The translations under genes and the position numbers were made by a program. Below, in pieces: positions 17,148 to 26,068 of a DNA stretch of 64,000 nucleotides; the first letter of the stretch is position 1, and every line of letters starts with the position of its first letter. Under the pieces are notes generated by a model that was not told where the DNA came from, made no database searches, and saw nothing but the letters and a program-made list of their open reading frames with translations. Source of the DNA: Alkalibacter rhizosphaerae (GTDB taxonomy: Bacteria; Bacillota; Clostridia; Eubacteriales; Alkalibacteraceae); assembly GCF_017352215.1 (NCBI RefSeq), contig NZ_CP071444.1:558001-622000 (forward strand). The letters are read 5' to 3'.

Positions 17148-18107
17148 ATGCCACGATCATCCAACAAAAACAAAGTCGTCATCATCGGCGCCGGTCACGT
17201 CGGCTCCCACTGCGCCTATGCCTTGAGCATGGGAGGATCGATCCAGGAGATCGTTTTTATCGATATCGACGAAAAGAAAGCCGCAGCTCAAGCCGACGAT
17301 ATAACCGATGCTTTGTCGTTCATGCCCCATCCTGTGGTCCTTCGCTCCGGGAGTTACCAGGATTGTTCCGATGCCCAGATCGTACTGCTAGCCGCTGGTG
17401 TTCCCCGAAAACCGGGGCAGACACGTCTTGACACCATGGGGGATTCCATCAAGGTGATGAAGGACATCGTACCAAAACTGAACGGTTCCGGATTCGACGG
17501 GGTCCTGGTATGCATTTCCAATCCGGTGGACGTGATCACCACCTACATGCACCGGCATGTGGATCTGCCGACCAGCCGCATACTGGGTACCGGCACTTCC
17601 CTGGATACCGCCCGCCTGAAACGGATCCTCTGGAAGGAATTAGAAGTACATCCTGCATCCATCCATTGCTACAGTCTGGGCGAACATGGCGATTCCAGCA
17701 TGATCCCTTTTTCCCATGTACAGATCGGCGGACTTCCGCTGCAAACATTGATGGATCAATACCCAAAATCTTATGGCAAACTGGATCTGGATCATGTGCT
17801 CCAACGAACGCGAACCGTCGGAATGGACATCATCAACGGTAAAAATTCCACCGAATTCGGCATCGGTTCCGTCGTTGCGGACCTGGTGGGATCCATCCTC
17901 CACGACGAAAGACGGATCTTACCCCTGTCCTGCCTCCTTGAAGGTGCCTACGGCCAGGAGGGGATCGCCATCGGCGTACCTGCCATAGTGGGTGGAGACG
18001 GCATCCAGACCGTCCTGGAACTGGACTTGACGGCAGAAGAAGAGGCGTTGTTCCAAGCTTCCTGTGAAGTGGTCCGAAATCATGTTGAAATGTCCGAATC
18101 ACATTAA
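17148..18107 (+). CDS. ldh: L-lactate dehydrogenase
   Basis: 319 aa; interconverts pyruvate and L-lactate with NADH. N-terminal Rossmann motif IGAGHVGS (13-20); substrate-loop sequence KPGQTRLD with Gln91, which favours lactate rather than malate dehydrogenase (Arg there in MDH); SLDTAR (151-156) and catalytic His180 in GEHGDS. AGGGAAAC upstream serves as a ribosome site and TATAAT-like sequence lies near 17100. It stands alone, flanked by terminators. Confidence 0.94.
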   Translation: MPRSSNKNKVVIIGAGHVGSHCAYALSMGGSIQEIVFIDIDEKKAAAQADDITDALSFMPHPVVLRSGSYQDCSDAQIVLLAAGVPRKPGQTRLDTMGDSIKVMKDIVPKLNGSGFDGVLVCISNPVDVITTYMHRHVDLPTSRILGTGTSLDTARLKRILWKELEVHPASIHCYSLGEHGDSSMIPFSHVQIGGLPLQTLMDQYPKSYGKLDLDHVLQRTRTVGMDIINGKNSTEFGIGSVVADLVGSILHDERRILPLSCLLEGAYGQEGIAIGVPAIVGGDGIQTVLELDLTAEEEALFQASCEVVRNHVEMSESH

Positions 18108-18131
18108 AAAACACCCTTTCGGGTGTTTTTT
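18107..18131. terminator. Bidirectional terminator between ldh and the ABC importer
   Basis: AAAAACACCC/GGGTGTTTTT with a TTTC loop, between converging genes. Confidence 0.88.
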
Positions 18132-18923
18132 TCATGCCAGTAATATGCGATCATCCGCCAGTTGCTTGTGTTTCTTTGCCGAATAATAACTCAACAATTT
18201 TTCCACCGACATATTCTCTCTCTCTTCTCCCCGGATGTCAAGAATGACCTCCCCTTCATCCATCATGATGGTGCGATTTCCGACCGAAAGTGCGGATCGG
18301 ATGTCGTGGGTGATCATCATGGTTGTGATGTTGGACTCAGCCACCACTTCCCTGGTGATGTCCATGATCTTCACGGCCGTCGCCGGATCCAGGGCAGCCG
18401 TGTGTTCATCCAACAACAGTAATTTAGGAGATGCAATGGTGCACATCAACAGGGTCACTGCCTGTCTTTGGCCTCCGGAAAGATTCTTCACCTTGGTTTT
18501 CATCCGCTCTTCCAGACCAAGCTCCAGGCGACTTAACATTTCCCGAAAAACCTCCGTGTCTCTTTTATTGATGGCAAAAAGACTTTTCTTCGCCTTTCTG
18601 GTATGTGCCAGCGCCAGATTCTCCTCTACGGTCATGGAAGGGGCCGTCCCCTTCATTGGATCCTGCATCAACCGGCCGATGTCGAAAGAACGCTTGTATT
18701 CCGGCATGGCTGTAATGTTTTTTCCGTCCAACACGATGGCTCCCGTATCCACCAGAAAACTTCCGCCGATGGCATGGAAGAGTGTGGACTTCCCTGCCCC
18801 GTTGGAGCCGATGATGGTGACAAAATCTCCCGGTTCCAAATGTAGATCCAGATCTTTCAACGCCTGTTTCTCATTGATGGTCCCCTTGTAAAATGTTTTA
18901 CTTACTTGCGCCAGTCGAAGCAT
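18132..18923 (-). CDS. ABC importer ATPase, tryptophan-type (TrpXYZ-like)
   Basis: 263 aa. Walker A GSNGAGKST, signature LSGGQRQAV, Walker B LLLLDEHTAALD and the switch His are present. It energises the permease encoded just upstream; its ATG overlaps the permease gene by 26 bases and follows AGGAGGTTGG. Family: ATPases paired with BPD_transp_2 permeases and ABC_sub_bind (PF04392) binding proteins. The Trp T-box upstream points to tryptophan or a precursor as substrate. Confidence 0.88.
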   Translation of the reverse strand: MLRLAQVSKTFYKGTINEKQALKDLDLHLEPGDFVTIIGSNGAGKSTLFHAIGGSFLVDTGAIVLDGKNITAMPEYKRSFDIGRLMQDPMKGTAPSMTVEENLALAHTRKAKKSLFAINKRDTEVFREMLSRLELGLEERMKTKVKNLSGGQRQAVTLLMCTIASPKLLLLDEHTAALDPATAVKIMDITREVVAESNITTMMITHDIRSALSVGNRTIMMDEGEVILDIRGEERENMSVEKLLSYYSAKKHKQLADDRILLA

Positions 18924-19806
18924 CCGAATCCAACCTCCTTTGGTGTTCCCGCACGGATCGGCGTACCCGCTGTTGTTCCAGTCCCCGCCGCAGGGACGGA
19001 CCGGACAATGCGATGACGACGATGGCGGAAGAAATAAGCTTGAGTGCGTAAGATGGGAACAAGTCCACCCGCAATGCCAAGGCGATGATGATCCGGTACA
19101 GGATGGAACCGCCTACTGCAGATGCCAGACCGATCGTTACTCCCCGTTTTCCAAAAATGGTCTCCCCGATGATGACGGAAGCCAGTCCGATGACCACCAT
19201 CCCGCTGCCGGAGCCGACGTCGGAAAACATCTGGTATTGGCCGATCAAGGCACCGGCAAGTCCTACACAGGCATTTCCCAGAATCAATCCGGCGCATTTC
19301 ATCAAATCTGCGTTGATGGACGAGGACCGGACCATGTCTTCATTATCCCCGGTAGCGCGAATGGCCAAACCAAACCTGGTTTTAAAAAACACTGCAAGCA
19401 GGATGGTCAAAAACAAGGCCACCACCAATGCAACCAAAGTCTTTGACTGGGTAAAGACTGTAGTATTTCCCATCACGGACAAGTTGGCCCTTCCGCCCAT
19501 GATGAAGAGATTCACTGTATAAAGTCCAGTCATGACCAGGATCCCCGACAATATGGGATGGATGGCCAGTCTGGTCTGCAATAGTCCGGTAGCCAATCCG
19601 GCAAGGGCTCCACTCAACACAGCAACGATCAATGCCAATACCGGATGACCGGCTACCGTGATCACGGCAGCCACCGCCATACCCAGGGAGAAACTTCCAT
19701 CCACCGTCAAGTCCGGGAGCTGCAATATGCGAAATGTAATGTAGATCCCCAGGGCCATCACCCCGTAGAGCAACCCTAGTTGTATGGAGCCAACAAGCAA
19801 CGTCAT
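18898..19806 (-). CDS. ABC importer permease, tryptophan-type
   Basis: 302 aa, very hydrophobic, about eight to nine predicted membrane helices, of the branched-chain-like permease family (BPD_transp_2). The C-terminal tail is basic (RRGLEQQRVRRSVREHQRR), likely cytoplasmic. Second gene of the three-gene importer operon; start ATG follows GAAAGGAAAT. Confidence 0.88.
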   Translation of the reverse strand: MTLLVGSIQLGLLYGVMALGIYITFRILQLPDLTVDGSFSLGMAVAAVITVAGHPVLALIVAVLSGALAGLATGLLQTRLAIHPILSGILVMTGLYTVNLFIMGGRANLSVMGNTTVFTQSKTLVALVVALFLTILLAVFFKTRFGLAIRATGDNEDMVRSSSINADLMKCAGLILGNACVGLAGALIGQYQMFSDVGSGSGMVVIGLASVIIGETIFGKRGVTIGLASAVGGSILYRIIIALALRVDLFPSYALKLISSAIVVIALSGPSLRRGLEQQRVRRSVREHQRRLDSDASTGASK

Positions 19807-19842
19807 ATATATTTCCTTTCTTTATGCAAGATGGTTGAAATT

Positions 19843-20829
19843 CTACTCGCCGATCAAGACGAAATCTTCTTTTAACGATTCCGGTATGGTCACTCCCAGA
19901 GCTTCCGCCGTTTTTACATTGATCATGTTGGCGTATTCCGCGATCTGCTCCACCGGGTTTTCATTGATGTCCTCACCGTCCATGATCCTTGCAATCATGG
20001 CAGCCGTTTGTCGTCCCAATACGGTATAGTCGATGCCCACTGTCGCCAGGCCCCCGTCTGCAACCATGGAATCTGCACCTACATAGGTTGGGATCTTCGC
20101 TTCCATGGCCACCTGCATGTAGGTCGCCATGGCACTGGCCACCGTATTGTCGTTGGGAGTGAAAAATGCATCTACACTGCCCACCAGGGAAGAGGCCACT
20201 TGTTGAAGATCCGCCGTACCGGTGATGGTGGCTTCCCGATAGGGGATCCCATTGGCCTCGCAATACGCTTTTGCCCGTTCGATCCCCACGGAAGAGTTGA
20301 TCTCGCTACTGTTGTAGATGAATCCAAATGTTTCCACTTCCGGAGTCAACACCCCAGCCAATTCAAAAATATCTTCAATGGCGATGGAATTGGATACTCC
20401 GGTGATATTCTTGTCCGTATTTTCAAAGGATGTGACCAACCCTGCCTCCACCGGGTTGCTGACTGCCGAAAATACGATGGGAATGGTTTCCGTCGTTGCC
20501 GCCGCTGCCTGTGCGGAAGGCGTTGCGATAGGCACGATCATGTCGACTTGGCTGTTGATCAACTCCTGCATGATGGTGGGCAGCAAGCTCATGTCCCCGT
20601 TTGCATTTTCAAAGACCAGTTCCACCTTGCCTTCATACCCAAGGTCATTCAATTCTTCCTCGATCGTATCACGGATCTGGTTCAGGGATGGATGATCCAT
20701 GGGTTGGACCACCCCGATCCGATATATTTTCTCCCCGCTGCCTTTATCCGTTGCTCCGTCATCGGAACAACCTGCAAACAACCCCAAGATCAACATGCCA
20801 ACAATAAGAACAGATACCGCTTTTTTCAT
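19843..20829 (-). CDS. ABC importer substrate-binding lipoprotein, tryptophan-type
   Basis: 328 aa with a lipoprotein signal (LGLFAGC, Cys21 lipidated) and an ABC_sub_bind/DUF534 fold: IGVVQPMDHPSLNQ, GVSNSIAIED and FFTPNDNTVASA are typical. First gene after the T-box leader, followed by permease and ATPase. The family was assigned to tryptophan transport (TrpX) in Bacillota on the basis of T-box control, which applies here too. Confidence 0.9.
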   Translation of the reverse strand: MKKAVSVLIVGMLILGLFAGCSDDGATDKGSGEKIYRIGVVQPMDHPSLNQIRDTIEEELNDLGYEGKVELVFENANGDMSLLPTIMQELINSQVDMIVPIATPSAQAAAATTETIPIVFSAVSNPVEAGLVTSFENTDKNITGVSNSIAIEDIFELAGVLTPEVETFGFIYNSSEINSSVGIERAKAYCEANGIPYREATITGTADLQQVASSLVGSVDAFFTPNDNTVASAMATYMQVAMEAKIPTYVGADSMVADGGLATVGIDYTVLGRQTAAMIARIMDGEDINENPVEQIAEYANMINVKTAEALGVTIPESLKEDFVLIGE

Positions 20830-20888
20830 TTTTTTCCCTCTTTCCTTATTATTTTGTTGGACAAATGAGGAAGGGAGCAGATTTCAAT

Positions 20889-21142
20889 AAAAAAATTCCG
20901 TCCTTAAATATAAGGACAGAACTTATCTGTTTTGCCACCTTAATCATTCATAAAATTTTCCTGGAAATGCCAACACATTTCCTGTCGTTAACGCCGACCT
21001 ACGTTTTGGATACTCGACCTTCCGGTCTTTCACCGCACCCTCCGTAGTCCATTTACCGATCTGCATCTCCGCAAGGTTCCACCAACCCCTTGCTCTCTGT
21101 AGGCGCATATAACGGCTTGATCTCTACTTCATAGGTTTATTT
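20889..21142 (-). ncRNA. T-box leader, tryptophan specifier
   Basis: Transcript-sensing leader that reads through only when uncharged tRNA binds. Minus strand shows AGAGAG (21098-21093), the GGTTGGTG hairpin, then AAA-TGG-A with TGG (Trp) at 21051-21049 where the specifier codon sits, followed by CGGAG. The antiterminator has TAAGG/CCTTA and ACAG/CTGT helices flanking the bulge TGGCAAA (20937-20931). The competing terminator GTCCTTA/TAAGGAC (20900-20917) has a T-run. TGGC in the bulge pairs with a GCCA 3' end, matching the G discriminator of bacterial tRNA-Trp. The bulge departs from the usual TGGNACC in its last two bases. Confidence 0.92.
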
Positions 21143-21148
21143 AAGCTA

Positions 21149-21177
21149 ATTATAAAGACGAAAAAGGCCCCTGTCAA
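21149..21177 (-). promoter_or_regulatory. Consensus promoter of the T-box/ABC importer operon
   Basis: TTGACA (21177-21172), 17 bases, TATAAT (21154-21149): both hexamers perfect. The -35 hexamer is the loop of the upstream gene's terminator. Confidence 0.9.
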
Positions 21178-21184
21178 GGGCCCT
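21165..21184 (-). terminator. Esterase-operon terminator whose loop is a -35 box
   Basis: AGGGCCC and GGGGCCT pair (one mismatch) around the loop TTGACA and are followed by TTTTT on the minus strand, eight bases after the esterase stop. Confidence 0.75.
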
Positions 21185-21191
21185 CTCCTTT

Positions 21192-22052
21192 TTATTTGAG
21201 ATGCTTGTCTAAAAACCGAAAAATTCGGTCTATTTTTTCATCCGTTTCAAATGCAGGATCTGCATGTTCGAACTCATCAAACAACTCCAATGTCACTTCA
21301 TTTTTGCCGCCTTGTTTCTTGATGGCCTCCGCAAGGATCGTGGACTGCTGGTAGGGTACCACTCCATCCATTTTCCCATGTTGGATCAGGATGGGAGGCA
21401 TGTTCTCATCCACATAAAGGATCGGATTGGAAAAGCGGAACAGGCCCAATATCTGCTCATAGGAAGCCCCCAACAGCACTTCTTCCGGCGACAGGTCCCC
21501 CAGATCGTCCAAACCCAGCGGTTTTACGTCGCTTTCCTCGAAATGGGGCTTCATCATGGTAAAATCCGTGGGTCCATACAAATCAACGACGGCTTGGACT
21601 ACCGTATCCGGCGGGTTGGATCCGTCAAATTCCCTGCGATTCTGGGTGGCTGCAGCCATCACTGCATAATAAGCACCTGCCGATTCTCCCACTAAGGCGA
21701 TCCGCTGGCCATCCAGCCCGAACTCTCTCCCTTTCTCCTTGACCCAGGCCACTACCGCTTTCACATCGAACAGTGGTTCCGGATACTTGGTTTCTACGGC
21801 CAGACGATAATTTGCGCTGATCACTCCATACCCTCGTTCCAATCCCTTTAAAAAGGGTCGAACCTGAAAATCCTGCTTGTCTCCAAACATGAAGGCCCCT
21901 CCATGCAGAAAAATGAGGACTGGATAAGGTCCAGTTCCATTCTCCGGTAAATACAGGTCCATCTTTTGATCCGCATGGTTGCCATAGGCAATGTCCAAAT
22001 GTTTGTTGCCATACAGTTTTGTATCGATGTTGTCCATGTTGGTTCTTTCCAT
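21192..22052 (-). CDS. Alpha/beta-hydrolase, acetyl-esterase/HSL-like
   Basis: 286 aa from the ATG at 22052, spaced well from GGGAGGTG (an earlier in-frame GTG lies inside that site). The oxyanion-hole motif LHGGAFMFG, nucleophile elbow GESAGAYY, and late Asp/His (HGKMDGVVP, EFEHADP) define an esterase/lipase-like or kynurenine-formamidase-like hydrolase. Cytoplasmic, no signal. It follows the nitroreductase gene by about 18 bases. Substrate unknown. Confidence 0.87.
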   Translation of the reverse strand: MERTNMDNIDTKLYGNKHLDIAYGNHADQKMDLYLPENGTGPYPVLIFLHGGAFMFGDKQDFQVRPFLKGLERGYGVISANYRLAVETKYPEPLFDVKAVVAWVKEKGREFGLDGQRIALVGESAGAYYAVMAAATQNRREFDGSNPPDTVVQAVVDLYGPTDFTMMKPHFEESDVKPLGLDDLGDLSPEEVLLGASYEQILGLFRFSNPILYVDENMPPILIQHGKMDGVVPYQQSTILAEAIKKQGGKNEVTLELFDEFEHADPAFETDEKIDRIFRFLDKHLK

Positions 22053-22070
22053 ATCAAGCACCTCCCTTGA

Positions 22071-22643
22071 TCATAGATCCAATATGATATCCTCCAGTTT
22101 GCGCTTGGGTACATGATGGACTTGTTGCGGATCGCGCCAGTACTTGATGTCTCCATCTTTTTCCACTTCGTCCAGAACCACCGTTTCTTTGGGTTTTCCC
22201 AACCCGATGACCAGGATCACTTCGTATTGAGGTGGAATGGCAAAGACCCCTCGGATCCCCTCTTCATTGGCACTGCCGAACATGCAGCCCCCAAATCCTT
22301 GTTCCGTGGCGCTTAAAAGAATACTTTGGCATGCGATCCCCGGATCCCAAAAGTAATTTTCGCTGATACTTCGATCCCCCAGCATGACGATATAAGCACT
22401 TGGCCTTTCCCCTTCTTCCGGTCCGGGCCAATCCTTCAAATAACCTGCCCATCGAATGTTCTTGAAAATTTCTTCATTCTTCTCTTCGTCTGTGGATATG
22501 ATGTACTTCAAGGACTGTTTGTTCGCAGCCGATGAAGAAAGCCTTGCCAGGTCGATCCACTCCATTATGGTTTCCCGGTCCAGCTTCACCTCCTGGTAAA
22601 AACGTCGATAGGTACGGTTTTTAAGGATCAAATCTCGAATCAT
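22071..22643 (-). CDS. Nitroreductase-family FMN oxidoreductase
   Basis: 190 aa from the ATG at 22643, eight bases after AAGGAGG. RTYRRFYQ and SSSAANKQSLKY near the N-terminus contact FMN in this family, and the C-terminal half carries DPGIACQSILLSATEQGFGG and IGLGKPKE. Probably an NAD(P)H-dependent reductase of small organic substrates; specificity unknown. It lies in a run of four same-strand genes. Confidence 0.87.
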   Translation of the reverse strand: MIRDLILKNRTYRRFYQEVKLDRETIMEWIDLARLSSSAANKQSLKYIISTDEEKNEEIFKNIRWAGYLKDWPGPEEGERPSAYIVMLGDRSISENYFWDPGIACQSILLSATEQGFGGCMFGSANEEGIRGVFAIPPQYEVILVIGLGKPKETVVLDEVEKDGDIKYWRDPQQVHHVPKRKLEDIILDL

Positions 22644-22663
22644 GAACCCTTCCTCCTTAACTT

Positions 22664-24046
22664 TTATTTTTTCCATATTTTGATCAGCATCCTTGCCAGG
22701 ATCCCCAAAACCAGCAACCCTGCCAGGGGCACACCAAAGATCAATAACCCGTAGAGATGGTTGTTGATGTATCCCTTTATTCGGTCTGAAGTACCGATCT
22801 GCTCTTTCTCAAAAAGGGTGAACTGCAAATTTTCTGTTGGCAACTCTTGTGCAGCTGCAATGTAATTTCCATCTTCCGACCTCTCAAATGACATGCTGCT
22901 GTCGATCATGTAGGGAGCTTCCTTGGGGGGCAGGACCCTTATGGTCAAATTTTGAAAGGATTTCCAGTGTTCCGCTGGTTTCAAAAGATACTGATATGTG
23001 TAAGTAGGTGTGACCGTACGGGATCGATCCATGATCCCGCTAGTACTGTATGTGATCGTGCTGTTTTGGATCTCGTTTGCCTGAAATGGAACGTCGTACA
23101 CGAAAATGATATACCGTTCCGTTGAAAGAATATGCTCCACGTCGCTTTCAGTAATAACTGCAGGTGAATGGTCCAAGCTGCGATCCAGTTCTTTTATATA
23201 AAAATCCAAATGGTCCAAGACCGTCTGTTTTGGCAAGCCACCATAACTGGATGCCGTCATGAATTCAACAATGAATGCATCCATGGGCAATTCCTCTTTT
23301 TCCAGAGAAACGGTAAAGGCATCCGTTGCTTGCCTTTCATTCCCTTCTTCCAATACCTCTCCGGAATACGTAAAATTCAAATCATTCTGCAAAGAATAGA
23401 TTTTCAGTCCAATCCCATCATTCCGAATCCATGACGATGCGGTTCGTCCTCCATCCTCCCGAATTTGGTACCCGTTGAACCCCTGGGAAAAATGAGACTG
23501 GTTGCCGTTGTCCTGCCAACTCACTTCAAGATCCATGGCCTCCAGCGGTGTTTCCACGTTGAATGTGTAACAGGTCATTGCAGATTCCATGTCGAAATTC
23601 TCCGGCTTGTAATCGTTCCCATCCAGCTGTCCCAAAATGGTCTCCACCGACAAGTCCGCAAACACCTCATCCAGATCATCCACCCGATCTCCATAGACCG
23701 TCGCATGATCCACCTCTTTCCCGTCTGCAGTCAATTGAACGTCGTCCTGCAAACTTTCTGCAATGGAACCTATGATGGGAAAGGCCATGGAACTGTTCAC
23801 CTTTTCAGATCCGGTGTTGATCATGGTATAAGAAGCTTCCACCCGGCCTTTGTAAGAAAAGTCGGTCTGCTCTTCTTCGGTGAAATCAAACGTCAGCACT
23901 TCTTCCGTAACAGCAATAGTAGTATTCGGATCCACACTCATCAACACGGAGATGGGAGAATCCTCCCATCGAACGGGAGTGGAATTCCCCAACACCCTTG
24001 CTGCCCAAAAGACCATTAAAAGCAAAAACAAAACCCGTCTTTTCAT
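22664..24046 (-). CDS. Unrecognised secreted protein anchored by a C-terminal helix
   Basis: 460 aa. N-terminal signal peptide (MKRRVLFLLLMVFWAARVLG), a large extracytoplasmic region, and a membrane helix near residues 430-452 followed by a basic tail (KIWKK). The exterior part is rich in beta-type segments, Ser/Thr and acidic residues; no domain recognised. ATG follows GGGAGG. It is encoded 31 bases after the membrane phosphatase gene and 20 bases before the nitroreductase, so may share their transcript. Function unknown. Confidence 0.75.
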   Translation of the reverse strand: MKRRVLFLLLMVFWAARVLGNSTPVRWEDSPISVLMSVDPNTTIAVTEEVLTFDFTEEEQTDFSYKGRVEASYTMINTGSEKVNSSMAFPIIGSIAESLQDDVQLTADGKEVDHATVYGDRVDDLDEVFADLSVETILGQLDGNDYKPENFDMESAMTCYTFNVETPLEAMDLEVSWQDNGNQSHFSQGFNGYQIREDGGRTASSWIRNDGIGLKIYSLQNDLNFTYSGEVLEEGNERQATDAFTVSLEKEELPMDAFIVEFMTASSYGGLPKQTVLDHLDFYIKELDRSLDHSPAVITESDVEHILSTERYIIFVYDVPFQANEIQNSTITYSTSGIMDRSRTVTPTYTYQYLLKPAEHWKSFQNLTIRVLPPKEAPYMIDSSMSFERSEDGNYIAAAQELPTENLQFTLFEKEQIGTSDRIKGYINNHLYGLLIFGVPLAGLLVLGILARMLIKIWKK

Positions 24047-24077
24047 GATGTGCCTCCCTTTTGTCGACCTAGACCCC

Positions 24078-25781
24078 TTACTTTATCTCCATAATAAAGA
24101 AATGAACGTCATCTGTCCACTCCTGGTCTTTTGAAAAACTCTTTAAAGACTTCAAAACGGATCCGGAGATCTCTTTGGGCGTGGCTTTCTTGTTTTTTTC
24201 CAAGGCTTCAAAGAGTCGCTGCTCTCCGTAAGCTTTTCCTTTCGAGTTTCTGGCATCAAGCAACCCGTCGGTATAAAACATGATCTTGTCGCCTGGATCC
24301 AGGGCAATGGTGTAATTCGTAAATCCAGGGTCGTAATCCTTGCCGTACTTGCAAATGGGGAAACCCCGATGCTCAACAAAGGACACACCTCCCTTGTTTC
24401 GAATCACGGCCGGCAGGGTGTTTAGTCCAGCAGAAGAAAAGGTCATCTGCCTGGTCTGCTTGTGGATCAGACCGTAGATCATCACAGCATACATCTCATA
24501 TGGGAAATCCGTATCGTTGTACTCATTGTACAGATTGCGCAAAACCACGTTTGGCATGAAAACATCATTCAGACCACTTTGGTACACCCGTTTGCTGATG
24601 ATGCTCTGCTTCATAAAAATGGTCATCATGGCCGCAGGGATCCCATGACCAGCCACATCGCCAATATGAAAACCCATGTATTCATCATTCAGATCCTCCA
24701 CGCCGAAAAAATCGCCGCCGATTTTTTCAAAAGGCACATATTCGCTGTAGAATCGAATGACATCAAATTCCATCTCCTTGTCCGGCATGATTGCCTTTTG
24801 GATGCTTTTGGCGTATTCGATGTCTTTCAATATCTCTTCATTTGCCTTTTGCACCTCGATGGTGCGCTGTTGGACCAGATTTTCCAAGTTGTTTGCGTAT
24901 TTCCCGATTTCTTTTTTTGCCTTGCTCAGTTCCTCGTACGGGTAATAAATGTTGAATATGAAAATAACTTTAAAGATCATATAACTGGCTACAAGCTTGT
25001 ACAAGTGTCCAAGCAGATTATAGGTGTCATAGACACTGGCATAGCTGGTAAAGGCCAGTTCGGAAAAAATGCTGACGATCAACGCAGCGATGAAAAGTGC
25101 CAAGGATCGTCGTCTGGCCACATGGTATTCCTTCAGCAATAAAATCAATGCAACCAGCATTATCCCGATCACCACATATTCCAACACTTGCTTGGTAAGT
25201 GTCAGTCCTTCGCCTTCCACGAACATGGCTGGAAAATAGTCGGAAAAAAAACTGATATAAATAAGAAAAAAAACGGCCAGGCTTACAGGCGGCAGGGCCA
25301 TGGCTATACCTGCCGGTTTTTTTACCAGTTTGTTCATGGATGTCATGGAAGCCGCCAAGATACCAAAGGCAAACCCCATTCTGGCAATGATCCAAAAGGA
25401 TGTTGCCGACTGGACGGAACTGGCCGTCAATATTCCGGGCATGCCGTCATAATAAAAAGTATGCCAAAAATCGATAAACGCAACGAAAAGCAGCATGGCG
25501 GCAGTGATCTTCATCCGCAGTCTCTTGTCGTTGTCCCCAACATAAAATACCAGCAAAAAAGCGGCAACATACATGATGATGGAGGCATATTCAATGATCA
25601 TGTGAAAGATCAAGTACCTGTCGGCTATGTAAACTTGATAAATGAGATCCTCCGAAAAGCGAAAGATGTAGAACACAAAAAAAGACAGCACAAAACTTAC
25701 TATGATCAACCAGTAATCACGAAAGAATCGATCCAAGGTCTTGTTCGGAGCAGTATCATAATCCATATCATTCGATGTCAC
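24078..25781 (-). CDS. Membrane SpoIIE-type serine phosphatase with MASE3-like sensor
   Basis: About 567 aa. Residues 25-285 hold seven or eight membrane helices with the MASE3-like stretch FIDFWHTFYYDGMPG, sensing an unknown signal. A short coiled coil (about 290-325) links to a C-terminal PP2C/SpoIIE domain with KIGGDFFG, GDVAGHGIPAAMM and GDKIMFYTDG carrying the metal-binding Asp residues. Such proteins dephosphorylate anti-sigma antagonists or similar partners, but no anti-sigma gene is nearby. The start is uncertain: GTG at 25781 is best spaced from GCAGGG; TTG at 25787 or ATG at 25766 are alternatives. Confidence 0.85.
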   Translation of the reverse strand: MTSNDMDYDTAPNKTLDRFFRDYWLIIVSFVLSFFVFYIFRFSEDLIYQVYIADRYLIFHMIIEYASIIMYVAAFLLVFYVGDNDKRLRMKITAAMLLFVAFIDFWHTFYYDGMPGILTASSVQSATSFWIIARMGFAFGILAASMTSMNKLVKKPAGIAMALPPVSLAVFFLIYISFFSDYFPAMFVEGEGLTLTKQVLEYVVIGIMLVALILLLKEYHVARRRSLALFIAALIVSIFSELAFTSYASVYDTYNLLGHLYKLVASYMIFKVIFIFNIYYPYEELSKAKKEIGKYANNLENLVQQRTIEVQKANEEILKDIEYAKSIQKAIMPDKEMEFDVIRFYSEYVPFEKIGGDFFGVEDLNDEYMGFHIGDVAGHGIPAAMMTIFMKQSIISKRVYQSGLNDVFMPNVVLRNLYNEYNDTDFPYEMYAVMIYGLIHKQTRQMTFSSAGLNTLPAVIRNKGGVSFVEHRGFPICKYGKDYDPGFTNYTIALDPGDKIMFYTDGLLDARNSKGKAYGEQRLFEALEKNKKATPKEISGSVLKSLKSFSKDQEWTDDVHFFIMEIK

Positions 25782-25948
25782 ATACAACCCTGCCTTTCTG
25801 CTGCATTATCCAATCATTTTGTATCAAGTATATCAATTTACACGGGTATTGTAAATTGCAAGTCGCTAAATTCGCTCTTTTCAAATTTAACACTAATGCC
25901 TGCCCTTCCTTTAACCATGCCATTTATTTCCATATTACCAAAATTAAA

Positions 25949-25977
25949 TTGACTTCTAATTGAGCAATTTATATAAT
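25949..25977 (+). promoter_or_regulatory. Promoter of the oligopeptide ABC operon
   Basis: TTGACT (25949-25954), 17-base spacer, TATAAT (25972-25977). Confidence 0.8.
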
Positions 25978-25984
25978 TAAAAAA

Positions 25985-26043
25985 GATTACTGATTGAAAA
26001 TACAGAATATTTCAATAACTGTATCGTTTAAAATACGGTAATC
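25985..26043 (+). other. Predicted three-way junction at the 5' end of the oligopeptide operon mRNA
   Basis: Outer stem GATTA/TAATC (25985-25989, 26039-26043) closes two hairpins: ATTGAAA/TTTCAAT (25993-25999, 26010-26016) and CTGTAT/ATACGG (26019-26024, 26033-26038). Transcription should start near 25984, so the transcript begins with this fold. No known class recognised. Confidence 0.4.
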
Positions 26044-26068
26044 AAAAAATTTCTCAGGGGGGGAAAAT

